NCBI GenBank assembly: GCA_035635475.1
Contig: DASQAZ010000117.1
Location: forward strand, 1-64,000
DNA: 64,000 nt
Reading direction: 5' to 3'
Origin: VBOC01 sp035635475
GTDB lineage: Bacteria > Bacteroidota > Ignavibacteria > UBA10030 > SZUA-254
Part shown: positions 25,932 through 34,949 of the stretch, piece by piece
Numbering within the stretch: the stretch's first letter is position 1
How the letters are laid out: each line of letters begins with the position of its first letter
Notes under the pieces: generated by a model
Told to the model about the DNA's origin: nothing
Seen by the model: the letters and a program-made list of their open reading frames with translations, nothing else
The model's database searches: none
Program-made: the position numbers and the translations under genes

Positions 25932-28900
25932 TTATGCGGGGTTATCGATGATCTCGCGCACGCGCTGGAGGATCGCGTCGGACATATACGGCTTCTGGAT
26001 AAAATCCTTCGCACCGGCCTTTACCATGTCCATCTTCAAGCGGGGTTCGAAATACCCGCTGGCAAGAACGGCCTTCACGTGCGGGTTGATTTCCTTGATT
26101 GCCTGAAACATTTCCCATCCTCCCAGTTTGGGCAAACCCATGTCCGACAGGACGAGGGCGATCTCATCCTTGTGGTTCCTGTAAACCTCAACCGCCGTCT
26201 TCCCGTCGTGGGCTGTGAGCACACGATACCCCTGTTGTTCGAAGAGTCCCTTGAGTAAGTCGCACAGCAATACCTCATCCTCCACCACAAGAATCGTTTC
26301 GTGGCCGCCCGGGGGTTCACTCCGGGTGTCGCCCTCTGCGGGCGCGGTTTCCTCAGCGCCGGTCTGCACCGGCAGGAAAATGCTGAATGTCGTGCCCGCG
26401 CCGCGCCTGCTCTCGACATCAATAAATCCGTGATGGCTGTCGACTACGCCGTAGACAACCGCCAGGCCCAAACCTGTTCCTTTGCCGACTTCTTTCGTCG
26501 TGAAGAACGGTTCGAAGATCCGGTTCTTCGTGGCCTCGTCCATTCCGAGGCCGTTATCAGCGACGCTCACGCACACATACTTGCCGCCCGAGGCGGTAGA
26601 AAACCGGGCGGCGACCACGGATCCCGGGCAAACGGAGGTGCGTAGGGTCAGGACCCGGGCGCGTGTCCCGTTCGATTCGTCGAGCATCGCATCCCTCGCA
26701 TTCACGCTCAGGTTCAATAACGCCTGATGAAGCTGCGAAGCGTCGGCGACCACGGGGGGCACCTTGTCTTCGAGCTGCGTGGAGATCGTGATAATTTTTG
26801 GAAATGTTTGCGCCAGCATCTTCGTCAGTTCCCGGACAGTCTCGTTCACATCGATCGATTGGAACGACGGATCGCTCCTTCGCGCGAATGTGAGCAACTG
26901 CCTGACGAGGGAGGCGCCCCGTTCGACGGCAACCGTTATAGTTTCAAGTCCTTGCTTGACCTTGGCCGGCTCGGCTTTGTTGCGCTGCATCAGGGTGGTG
27001 TATCCCAGAATGATCCCGAGTATGTTATTAAAATCGTGCGCAATCCCGCCGGCGAGGGTTCCGATGCCCTCCATCTTCTGTGCCTGCCGGAACTGTTCCT
27101 CCAGTTTCTTGCGTTCCGTAATATCTCTGAGAAAACCGCGGTAGGCGACCGTCTTCCCCTGCGGATCGTGAACCGCCCAGGTGTTCGCGAGAACGACCCT
27201 GCGTTCCCCGTTTTTTCGTCTAATTTCCAGCTCAAAGTCCAGGACGGACCCGTCTCGAGCCAGCTTGTCTTTGAAGATGTCGCGGTATCCGGCGTTGACA
27301 TAGACGTCGCGGTCCAGATCAACCTTCAAAAGCTCTTCCTTCGATGCATACCCCAAGAGTTCGATTCCCGAACTGTTAACGTCCATCAGTGTTCCGTCAG
27401 GGGCGCTCAGGAAGATGGCGTCTTTCGATTCTTCAAAGAGAGTCCGGTACTTTTCCTCCGAAAGCCGGAGCAGTTCTTCCGAACGTTTTTGCTCCGTCAC
27501 ATCGCGCTGTGTTCCCCAAACCCGTTTCAGCAATCCCTTATCGACGATGCCCACGAGATTATTCAGGAAGTACCGTTTGGCTCCGGTTCTGTCGGTTCCC
27601 CGCGACTGGGCGTCGGTGAGGCGGTAATCGGACTGAATGAACGCACCGAGCAAGCCGTTCCCTCCGCCCTCATCCGGAGGAAGGAGATCTCCCACTTTGC
27701 ATCCGATAATCTCCTTCGCGTGCGAGAACCCGTGAATATGGGCAATCGCATCGTTGCACTCCGCGAGATAGGCGTGGGAATAGAATAGCTTGACTTGCTC
27801 CGCTTCAGGTAAAGAAGTCCCGATCGGCTTTTCGAGTTCAAACCGCCAGATTCCCTCGGAACTCTGTTCGACAAACCTCCGGTAGCGCTCTTCGCCGACG
27901 CGGAGGGCTTCTTCCGCCTGCTTTCGTTCGATGGCCCTCGCCACCTGCGATGAGACAAATTCAAGGATATTTTGTTCCCGTTCGCCGTAAGCGTCCGGAT
28001 CGGAATAGTGCTGAACGACCATGACTCCGATGGTTTTCTTCTCGACGACGAGCGGGACGCCAAGCCAGATGGGCGACGGCGAGCCGATCAGCTCGGCCTC
28101 TCCGCGCCGCCGTAGTTCCTCGTGTACCGAGGTGTTGCAGAGGAGCGGTGTCCCGGTCCTCAGGACGAATTCCGTCAAACCCTTCCCGGGCTTTTTCGGA
28201 GGCGATGGTGAGTCGGCTTCGTCGACGAAATACGGAAAGCTGATGAGGCCCGAGCGCTCATCATAGAGCGCGATATAGAAGTTGTTTGCGGACATGACCT
28301 CATGGATGATCCCGTGGACAGCCCGGAACAGCTCCTCGAGCGTGGGCGCGATATCCGCCGCCTGGGCGATACGATAGACGGCCGATTGAAGCTGTTCGGC
28401 ACGTTTGCGTTCGGTGATGTCCTGGGCAACGACAAGCTGTGCGTTTCTGCCGCCGAATTGCAACTTGTGAGAGCTGACTTCCACATCGATGACCGTGCCG
28501 TCTTTCAGAGTATGTCTCCAGGGCCCCGAAGGATGGACACTCGGGTCCGGTTCCTTCAACCGGGCTTTTAAAAGCGGCACATCTTCAGTGGGACGGATCT
28601 CCGTGATCCGCATGGCGAGAAATTCTTCGCGGGAATATCCATATTTCTCCACCGCAGATTCATTCACCTCGAGAAACTCCAGCGTGCCGGTATCAAAGAC
28701 CCACATCGGGAGCGGACTATTCCGGAACATCAGGCGGAAGCTCTCTTCCCGCTCCATCGCCGCCTGCTGGGCTTCCTTTAATGCCGAGAATTCTTTCCGT
28801 CGCTCGGAGATATCCCGTGCGATCCCGACGAGGCCGACCGGGTTTCCGGATTCGTCACGCACTACCGAGGTCCACAACTCGACGGGAAAATCGGTTCCGT

Positions 28901-29552
28901 CCTTCCGGCGGTTGACGAGCTCGCCGTTCCAGGATCCCGCCATTGTGGCTGACAGAATCTGGCGTGTGAGATCCGGAGAATGACCGGGTGACCGGACGAT
29001 CTCGATATTCCGCCCGACCAGCTCCTCCTCGGTGTAGCCGTACATTTCGCAGAAGGCTGGATTTATAAATAGTATCGTGTTGTCCAACCCCGTCAAACAG
29101 AACGAGTCGCGCGTGCACGTCAGAGCATAGGCAATGAGCCTGAGTTTTTGCGCGGCCTCAGTCCGGTCGGTCACATCGCGCGATATGACGACGACCTGAG
29201 CAGGGTTTCCCCTGCTGTCGCGGTTCAGGCTCCCCTGCGATTCGATGTGCCGCACCTGGCCGTCCTTGGCCATGAAACGGTACTCGGCCCGCCGGCCCAC
29301 ACCCGTCTTGACCGCTTCCTGGAAGACCCGCCGGATATGGTCCCTGTCCTCGGGGTGGACATCCTCGAATGAGTCTGTTCCCCGGGCGTCGGTATCCCCG
29401 AGAATTCTCCGGTAGTTCGGATTAGTATAGAGGCGCCTTCCCTCGAGGTCGAGAACGGCGATCAGTTCATCCACGTTTTCCAGAATGAGACCCAGCAGGC
29501 GGTCATCCAGCAGCAGCTTCGGCGGCGAGATCGGTTTCTTCAATTCCAACAT
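25932..29552 (-). CDS. Soluble multi-PAS/GAF hybrid histidine kinase with receiver
   Basis: 1206 residues with no membrane helix, so a cytosolic sensor. In order: PAS (about 20-135), PAS (140-255), PAS (265-395), GAF (400-555), PAS (560-700), PAS (705-830), HisKA with GIAHDFNNILGIILGY, HATPase_c with NARDAMLD and DNGLGMDEATKNRIFEPFFT, then a receiver domain (about 1085-1200) with the phospho-acceptor in LVLSDMGLP. PAS and GAF domains often hold haem, flavin or small ligands; none can be assigned here. No partner regulator lies beside it. A short, A/T-rich 100-bp gap precedes the gene. Confidence 0.94.
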   Translation of the reverse strand: MLELKKPISPPKLLLDDRLLGLILENVDELIAVLDLEGRRLYTNPNYRRILGDTDARGTDSFEDVHPEDRDHIRRVFQEAVKTGVGRRAEYRFMAKDGQVRHIESQGSLNRDSRGNPAQVVVISRDVTDRTEAAQKLRLIAYALTCTRDSFCLTGLDNTILFINPAFCEMYGYTEEELVGRNIEIVRSPGHSPDLTRQILSATMAGSWNGELVNRRKDGTDFPVELWTSVVRDESGNPVGLVGIARDISERRKEFSALKEAQQAAMEREESFRLMFRNSPLPMWVFDTGTLEFLEVNESAVEKYGYSREEFLAMRITEIRPTEDVPLLKARLKEPDPSVHPSGPWRHTLKDGTVIDVEVSSHKLQFGGRNAQLVVAQDITERKRAEQLQSAVYRIAQAADIAPTLEELFRAVHGIIHEVMSANNFYIALYDERSGLISFPYFVDEADSPSPPKKPGKGLTEFVLRTGTPLLCNTSVHEELRRRGEAELIGSPSPIWLGVPLVVEKKTIGVMVVQHYSDPDAYGEREQNILEFVSSQVARAIERKQAEEALRVGEERYRRFVEQSSEGIWRFELEKPIGTSLPEAEQVKLFYSHAYLAECNDAIAHIHGFSHAKEIIGCKVGDLLPPDEGGGNGLLGAFIQSDYRLTDAQSRGTDRTGAKRYFLNNLVGIVDKGLLKRVWGTQRDVTEQKRSEELLRLSEEKYRTLFEESKDAIFLSAPDGTLMDVNSSGIELLGYASKEELLKVDLDRDVYVNAGYRDIFKDKLARDGSVLDFELEIRRKNGERRVVLANTWAVHDPQGKTVAYRGFLRDITERKKLEEQFRQAQKMEGIGTLAGGIAHDFNNILGIILGYTTLMQRNKAEPAKVKQGLETITVAVERGASLVRQLLTFARRSDPSFQSIDVNETVRELTKMLAQTFPKIITISTQLEDKVPPVVADASQLHQALLNLSVNARDAMLDESNGTRARVLTLRTSVCPGSVVAARFSTASGGKYVCVSVADNGLGMDEATKNRIFEPFFTTKEVGKGTGLGLAVVYGVVDSHHGFIDVESRRGAGTTFSIFLPVQTGAEETAPAEGDTRSEPPGGHETILVVEDEVLLCDLLKGLFEQQGYRVLTAHDGKTAVEVYRNHKDEIALVLSDMGLPKLGGWEMFQAIKEINPHVKAVLASGYFEPRLKMDMVKAGAKDFIQKPYMSDAILQRVREIIDNPA

Positions 29553-29652
29553 GTAACAAAATATGCTAAATCTGGGTTTTTTTGAGGCTTGAATCTAGGA
29601 AAGTTTCAGGGGCACTTCAAGTGGGGTATGTCGTTCATCACTCTAAAGCGGA

Positions 29653-30324
29653 TTAATACGTCACATCATACGCCAGGGTGAAGAATTCCTCGCGTTCGTG
29701 GGTGTGGATCCGGATGACGCCGGCGCGGACGAGCCCGACGAGGGTCCGTGACGCCCGGCGATCGCTGATATTGACCAGCCTTCCGAATTCCCGGAGTGTG
29801 ATGCGCTGGTGCTGCTCCAAATGCTGAAACAACCTTCGCTCGTTCTCCCCGATCGCTATTTTGAGCGGCGGCGCGTTCACATTTTCATTTTCGAGAATGC
29901 GGACGACTTCCCGGCTGGCCATGACGGTTTTGTCGTTCATCCGGATGTAGACGCGTGTATTTTCCCCGTTCATACGGTCGTGCGCTCCGAGAAAATAATG
30001 GGGCTTGTTCCGGCTTTCCTCGATTCGGCATACGATGACGTCCCTCCCATCAAAAGGCACAATCGTGATGCTCGGCCGAATCGCCGGGTCGCAGCAGTCT
30101 CTTCCGGCGAGCTCGATCAGTTCAACCTCGGATTTTTCACTCTCGACACCCGCGATCGAACCGTCGTCGTCAACCCCGAAGAGAATCGTCCCGCCCTTCG
30201 TGTTTGCGAACGAGATGATCGTACGGGCAATTTTCTCCGGCGATGAGATCCGCCGCTTGAATTCGATGCCGAATCCTTCGCCGTCTTCGATCAGCCGATT
30301 GACATCGCGAAAATTCATGTCCAA
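29653..30324 (-). CDS. AlbA_2 (Schlafen-type) domain protein with C-terminal winged helix
   Basis: 223 residues. The AlbA_2 core is clear: GEGFGIEFKRRISSPEKIAR, then SFANTKGGTILFGVDDDG (residues about 38-55) and a VYIRMNDKTVMASREVV strand. The last 60 or so residues (LREFGRLVNISDRRASRTLV) look like a winged helix. The family is described as nucleic-acid- or nucleotide-binding; some members are transcription regulators and some have RNase activity. It lies 32 bp after ruvX. The role here is not known. Confidence 0.85.
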   Translation of the reverse strand: MDMNFRDVNRLIEDGEGFGIEFKRRISSPEKIARTIISFANTKGGTILFGVDDDGSIAGVESEKSEVELIELAGRDCCDPAIRPSITIVPFDGRDVIVCRIEESRNKPHYFLGAHDRMNGENTRVYIRMNDKTVMASREVVRILENENVNAPPLKIAIGENERRLFQHLEQHQRITLREFGRLVNISDRRASRTLVGLVRAGVIRIHTHEREEFFTLAYDVTY

Positions 30325-30356
30325 TAGATCCAGTAATTGAGGGCTGTGTGCCAGGG

Positions 30357-30776
30357 CTATCGGCCCTGCCGGTCGAGGTAGCCCTGGAGGATCAGCGCCG
30401 AGGCCATCTCGTCGATCGTCCCCCGGGACCTGCGCTTGAATTTCCCGACATTCATCTCGCGGAGAGTCCGGTGCGCCTCCTGTGTCGTGAAGCGTTCATC
30501 CTGCCGGACAATTTCAATTCCAAGCTCCGCTTCGAGCGCCCGAATGAACTCCTCAACTTCTTCCGCCTTTGAACCCTTTTGGCCTTTGAGATTCAAGGGA
30601 ATGCCGACGACTATTTTTTCAACTTCAAATTCGCCTGCGATGCGTTTGATTTCCCCGATCAATTTTTCCGAATTCGGCAGGACCGTCACGCCGCGTGCGA
30701 TGATGTTCAGCGGGTCGCTGACGGCGATGCCGACGCGCTTGCTTCCATAATCGATGCCGAGAACGCGTTTCCCCAA
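30357..30776 (-). CDS. ruvX: YqgF/RuvX-type putative pre-16S rRNA nuclease
   Basis: 139 residues, standard length. It shows the RNase H-like fold motifs VLGIDYGSKRVGIAVSDP (first Asp), VVGIPLNLKGQKG, QDERFTTQEAHRTL (Glu) and DEMASALILQGYLD (last Asp). Homologues trim 16S rRNA precursors; the older Holliday-junction resolvase name remains in use. It sits 12 bp after the HU gene. Confidence 0.95.
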   Translation of the reverse strand: MGKRVLGIDYGSKRVGIAVSDPLNIIARGVTVLPNSEKLIGEIKRIAGEFEVEKIVVGIPLNLKGQKGSKAEEVEEFIRALEAELGIEIVRQDERFTTQEAHRTLREMNVGKFKRRSRGTIDEMASALILQGYLDRQGR

Positions 30777-30788
30777 CGCCGATCAGGC

Positions 30789-31130
30789 TCAATTGTTCGA
30801 TGGGATCCGGCCTTCAAGCGGCTGGGAGAGAAAACTCTTGAGAAGTTTTCCCGGCTTGAAATGGGACTTCCGGCGTGAGGGCACGAAGATCACTTCTCCC
30901 GATTTGGGATTGCGGGCTTTTGGTTTCGACTTTGTGGGCTTGACTTCAAAAACTCCGAAGTCGCGGATCTCGATGCGCAGCCCGGGATTGGCGCTCATCA
31001 TGATTTCGCGCACGGCGGTGAATACCCGCTCGGTCCACTTCGCGGAGGCATTCACCTTCTCGCCGCTCGCGAGCGCCACCTTCCTGATGATATCTCTCTT
31101 CGTGTACGTCCTCGCCCGCCGACCGTTCAT
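30789..31130 (-). CDS. HU/IHF-family DNA-binding protein
   Basis: 113 residues. The N-terminal helices are TKRDIIRKVALASGEKV, and the beta-arm region is RIEIRDFGVFEVKPTKSKPK with RNPKSGE, the DNA-contacting arm with its usual proline region replaced by a Lys/Arg-rich tip. Dimers bend DNA and help compact the nucleoid. It has about 20 extra C-terminal residues compared with 90-residue HU proteins. It is 13 bp after the relA/spoT gene. Confidence 0.93.
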   Translation of the reverse strand: MNGRRARTYTKRDIIRKVALASGEKVNASAKWTERVFTAVREIMMSANPGLRIEIRDFGVFEVKPTKSKPKARNPKSGEVIFVPSRRKSHFKPGKLLKSFLSQPLEGRIPSNN

Positions 31131-31143
31131 TAAATCCCCCTTC

Positions 31144-33327
31144 CTATTCCATAAGGCGTTCAGCCCTGTAGACGCCTTTGATTTTCCGCAGCTTCTCGAT
31201 CACGCGAGCGAGGTGATCCGTATGCTTGACGCCGATGATAATCGTCCCCTCGAAGGCGGAGTCTCTTGCATCGATCTTGACGCCGCGAATGTTCGTATTC
31301 TGATAGGTCGATATCGCGTGGGTGATCTCGTTGAGCATGCCGGCGCGATCTTCGCCGGAGATGCGGATCGCCGTCGGATATTCGACGCCGTTGGTGACGG
31401 GCCATCCGACTTCCACAATCCGCCGGGGATCGGTCGCAATCATGGAGGTCAGGTTCTTGCACGACTTCACATGGATTTTCACTCCCTCGCCCTTCGTGAC
31501 GAATCCAACGATCTCGTCGCCGGGGATCGGGTTGCAGCACTTTGCATAGCTGTGCATGAAGTTGTCGTGGCTGCCAAAGAGCGTGATTCCTCCGGTAATG
31601 CTTCTGGCGGTGCTGAGAAACCTGTTGAACAAACCTTCCGTCTTCTCCGGCTTGGACGCTTCCGGTTGCAAGTGCTTCTGCTTCAATTCGATTTCCTGGA
31701 GGACGGCCTCGGGATTGATCTCACCGCGATGAATCTTCAAATAGAACTCGCGGAGATCGTCAATCCTGAAGTCGTGCAGGTATTTCACCATCTCATCTTC
31801 GCCGATGTGCGCCTTGAACTTCTTGGCCTTCTTCTCCCACTGTTCCCGGCCTTCCGCGATTGCCGAACGCTCTTCTTCCTTCAGCCACTTGCGGACCTGC
31901 GCCTTTGCCTTGTGCGTGACGACGAATTGGTCCCAATCGGCTTTCGGAGTCTGGTGTTTCGATGTGATGATCTCGACCTGATCGCCGCTGCGGAGCTGGG
32001 AATCGAGGGGGACAATCCTCCCGTTGACCTTTGCGCTGAGGCAATGAAAGCCCACGTTGGAGTGGACGGCGAAGGCGAAGTCGACGGGGGTCGCCCCTTT
32101 CGGCAGGATTCTCAGCTCGCCCTTGGGCGTGAACAAATAAATCTCGTCCTGGTACAAATTCAGTTTGAAGCTTTCCATGAGCTGTTTCGCCGGCGCTTCC
32201 TCATCGGCGTGCTCGAAGATCTCGCGCACCCAGGAGATCCAGTTCTCCAGCTCCTCATCCAGCGTCGAGAGATTCTCTTTGTACTTCCAGTGGGCTGCAA
32301 CTCCCTTTTCGGCGATTTCGTGCATGGTCCGGGTCCGGATCTGCATCTCCACCATCTTCCCCTCCGGCCCGACGACGGTCGCATGAATTGAACGGTAGCC
32401 GTTCTTCTTCGGAACCGAAATGTAATTCTTAAAGCGCTCCGGGATGGGGATATAAATAGAAGAGATGATCCCGTAAGCGGTGAAGCAATCATTCTCATTC
32501 TCGGTGTCGAGGATGATGCGCACCGCAAACAGATCGTAAATTTCGTCGAGCGGCTTGCTCCGGCCCACCATCTTATTATAGATGCTGTAAAGGTGTTTCG
32601 GTCTTCCTTCGCTTTCGAATTTCATCCCCTCCTCCACAAGGCGCTTTTCGAGGGGCACGACAAATTTGCGGATGTACGACTCCCGCTCCTTCCGACGGGC
32701 TTTGAGCTGGCGCGCAATGTTTTCATAGTCTTCCGGATGAAGGTACTTGAAGGCGAGGTCTTCCAGCTCCCATTTAATCTTTGCCAGGCCGAACCGGTGG
32801 GCAAATGGCGCATAAATGTCAAGCGTCTCTTTCGCCAGGCGAAGCTGCTTCTCCTGGGGGAGGTATTCGAGCGTCCGCATGTTGTGCAGCCGATCGGCAA
32901 ATTTCAGGAGCATCACGCGGATATCGTTCACCATGGAGAGCAGCATCTTTCGATAGCTCTCGGCCTGGGTCACCTCATGACTGCGGAAAATGTCCGATAT
33001 CTTGGTAGCACCGTCGACGATGTCGGCGACCGTATCGCCGAATTCCTGACGGATGTCCTTGATTTGGAATTCGGTATCTTCTGCAACGTCATGGAGGAGC
33101 GCGCTTGCCACGGACACGTCATCGAGGGGAATTTCTTTCGCCACAACCATCGCCACTTCGTAGGGGTGGTTGAAAAACGGATCGCCGGACGCCCGGATGT
33201 CGTTCTTGTGGGCCTCCAGACTGAACTCGAAGGCCTTCCGGATCAGCTCTTCGTTGACCGTTCGAAGGTTCTTCCGGCAAACGATAAGAAGATCTTCGAG
33301 TTTCTTTTTATATATGCCGTCGCGCAT
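31144..33327 (-). CDS. Bifunctional (p)ppGpp synthetase/hydrolase
   Basis: 727 residues, a Rel/SpoT enzyme. The hydrolase HD domain has HPYEVAMVVAKE and LLHDVAEDTEF, both needed for ppGpp breakdown. The synthetase domain has DLFAVRIIL, GYRSIHATVVGPEGK and QIRTRTMHEIAEKGVAAHWK. TGS (about 385-450), helical and ACT (about 650-725, ISGEDRAGMLNEITHAISTY) domains follow. Both active sites look complete, so it should act as the main stringent-response enzyme. It has a consensus promoter (33400-33428) and leads the HU-ruvX-AlbA_2 run. Confidence 0.96.
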   Translation of the reverse strand: MRDGIYKKKLEDLLIVCRKNLRTVNEELIRKAFEFSLEAHKNDIRASGDPFFNHPYEVAMVVAKEIPLDDVSVASALLHDVAEDTEFQIKDIRQEFGDTVADIVDGATKISDIFRSHEVTQAESYRKMLLSMVNDIRVMLLKFADRLHNMRTLEYLPQEKQLRLAKETLDIYAPFAHRFGLAKIKWELEDLAFKYLHPEDYENIARQLKARRKERESYIRKFVVPLEKRLVEEGMKFESEGRPKHLYSIYNKMVGRSKPLDEIYDLFAVRIILDTENENDCFTAYGIISSIYIPIPERFKNYISVPKKNGYRSIHATVVGPEGKMVEMQIRTRTMHEIAEKGVAAHWKYKENLSTLDEELENWISWVREIFEHADEEAPAKQLMESFKLNLYQDEIYLFTPKGELRILPKGATPVDFAFAVHSNVGFHCLSAKVNGRIVPLDSQLRSGDQVEIITSKHQTPKADWDQFVVTHKAKAQVRKWLKEEERSAIAEGREQWEKKAKKFKAHIGEDEMVKYLHDFRIDDLREFYLKIHRGEINPEAVLQEIELKQKHLQPEASKPEKTEGLFNRFLSTARSITGGITLFGSHDNFMHSYAKCCNPIPGDEIVGFVTKGEGVKIHVKSCKNLTSMIATDPRRIVEVGWPVTNGVEYPTAIRISGEDRAGMLNEITHAISTYQNTNIRGVKIDARDSAFEGTIIIGVKHTDHLARVIEKLRKIKGVYRAERLME

Positions 33328-33399
33328 ACCGTTCCGGTACCAGTCTCAACATCGAACGGGAGTTGTAAGTTCATCAAAATGCTGAACTTGCTCCCCAAG

Positions 33400-33428
33400 A
33401 ATATACTCCCGATGAGAATAAATGTCAA
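33400..33428 (-). promoter_or_regulatory. Consensus sigma70 promoter for the relA/spoT operon
   Basis: Minus strand: TTGACA (33423-33428), 17-bp spacer, TATATT (33400-33405). The predicted start is near 33393, with a leader of about 66 nt. The -35 box overlaps the longest possible amrA frame, which argues for a later amrA start. Confidence 0.75.
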
Positions 33429-33451
33429 GAATCGACCGGGCCGGAGGTCTG

Positions 33452-34078
33452 TTGAATGTCATAAAGAATTTCCGTAAGTTTTTGCAGGATCTTCCACCAT
33501 CAGATTCCGGAGCCTTGCTATCAGACACTGAGAAACGGTTCCTGCTGGAGGCAGCACGTTCTTCAGTAGTGTCGGCCGTGAGGAAAACGCCGCCGCGGTA
33601 TTTCGAGTCTCACGAACCGTCCCTCGTCAGGCGGTGCGGGGCGTTTGTAACGCTCCGGGAAGGAAATGAACTGAGGGGCTGCATCGGGTACATCGATCCG
33701 ATAAAACCCCTGGCGATCACGGTTTGCGAAGTCGCCGCCAAGGCGGCGCTTGAAGACACGCGTTTTCCGCCGGTAACACCGGGGGAACTGGAGGGAATCA
33801 ACATCGAAATCTCGGTGATCTCCCCCCTGACGAGGATGAAAGAGATCACGGAGATCGAGCTGGGAAAACATGGCTTGCTTATCGAATATAAAAGAAGCCG
33901 CGGATTGCTGCTTCCGCAGGTCCCGGCTGAGTTTGGCTGGGATCGCGGAACGTTTCTCGCGCAGACTGCCCGAAAAGCCGGACTGCCGCCCTTGATCTGG
34001 AATAATCCCGAAGCGGAGACCTATTTCTTCACTGCAGAGATTTTCGATGAGAAGTCGGAAATCCACGAGCGGATCTGA
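33452..34078 (+). CDS. amrA: AmmeMemoRadiSam system protein A (AMMECR1 family)
   Basis: 208 residues from TTG 33452, chosen because GGAGGT ends 3 bp before it; an ATG at 33422 would sit in the relA/spoT promoter and has no Shine-Dalgarno. AMMECR1 motifs are visible: FVTLREGNELRGCIGY (near residue 65), FPPVTPGELEGINIEISVIS and the ending TYFFTAEIF. In bacteria this family pairs with MEMO1-like AmrB and a radical SAM protein. AmrB is next, overlapping by about 32 bp; the radical SAM gene is not in this window. The biochemical role is unsettled. Confidence 0.9.
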   Translation: MNVIKNFRKFLQDLPPSDSGALLSDTEKRFLLEAARSSVVSAVRKTPPRYFESHEPSLVRRCGAFVTLREGNELRGCIGYIDPIKPLAITVCEVAAKAALEDTRFPPVTPGELEGINIEISVISPLTRMKEITEIELGKHGLLIEYKRSRGLLLPQVPAEFGWDRGTFLAQTARKAGLPPLIWNNPEAETYFFTAEIFDEKSEIHERI

Positions 34079-34943
34079 CGCTCCATCGCCTGATGAAATC
34101 ACCGTGAGACCTCAAGACCCGGGCATACGCCATCCTGCGGTCGCCGGGATGTTCTATCCTGATGACCCGGCCGTTCTCGATAAGCAGCTCGAGACTCTTC
34201 TGGGCCATGCGGAGCTCCAACCGTCGCGGGGGAGCGTGGTGGGGATGATCCTTCCTCACGCAGGGTACGCATATTCGGGATACACCGCCTCCCTCGGTTA
34301 CAAATTGCTCAGGAAAAAACCTGTCGACACCGTTGTGATCGTCTCGCCGAGCCACAGGGAATATTTCGACGGCATTTCAGTGTATGGCGGGTCGGCATAC
34401 CGCACGCCTCTCGGCGATCTGAAAATCGACGAGGATGTGCGCACCGAACTTCTGAAAAACGACGCGGTCATCGTCTCCTCCGACGCCGGACACCGCGGGG
34501 AGCACGCGATCGAGGTGCAACTCCCCTTCATTCAAAAGGTGCTGAGCGGCGCGAAGATCGTTCCGATTGTCATGGGTGAGCAGCGGCGCGAGTATTGTTT
34601 TCATCTGGGAAAAAGGCTCGCGGATGTCCTCCGGCACAAGAGGGTGTTGCTCATCGCGAGCAGCGACCTTTCCCACTACCATCCGTATGAGGAGGCGCAG
34701 TCACTCGACGCAATCATCATCGGCGACGTCGCGCAATTTGACTATGAAAAGATGATGAACGACCTCGAGTCGGAGCGCGCGGAAGCCTGCGGGGGCGGAC
34801 CTATGGTCGCGGTTCTCGACGCCGCCCACCGGCTTGGGGCAAGCCGCGCCGAAATTCTCTACCACTGCAATTCAGGCGACATTACGGGCGATCGTCACAG
34901 TGTGGTCGGCTACCTCTCTGCGGCCCTCCTCAGCCCGAACTAG
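34047..34943 (+). CDS. amrB: AmmeMemoRadiSam system protein B (MEMO1 family)
   Basis: 298 residues. The metal-site residues expected of MEMO1 and extradiol-dioxygenase-like proteins are present: His in MILPHAGYAYSGY, HRGEHAIEVQLPF, SSDLSHYHPYEEA, and a Cys in EACGGGPMVAVLDA. The true start may be GTG at 34104 (VRPQDPGIRHPAVAG), since the ATG at 34047 overlaps amrA by 32 bp. It is cytosolic. It is followed within 6 bp by the DUF2520 gene. Confidence 0.92.
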   Translation: MRSRKSTSGSDAPSPDEITVRPQDPGIRHPAVAGMFYPDDPAVLDKQLETLLGHAELQPSRGSVVGMILPHAGYAYSGYTASLGYKLLRKKPVDTVVIVSPSHREYFDGISVYGGSAYRTPLGDLKIDEDVRTELLKNDAVIVSSDAGHRGEHAIEVQLPFIQKVLSGAKIVPIVMGEQRREYCFHLGKRLADVLRHKRVLLIASSDLSHYHPYEEAQSLDAIIIGDVAQFDYEKMMNDLESERAEACGGGPMVAVLDAAHRLGASRAEILYHCNSGDITGDRHSVVGYLSAALLSPN

Positions 34944-34949
34944 CCAGGC

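Noticed and set aside
26727..27788. 353-codon plus-strand frame
   Set aside because: Antisense shadow of the hybrid histidine kinase.
30754..32391. 545-codon plus-strand frame
   Set aside because: It runs antisense through HU and relA/spoT, both of which have clear motifs.
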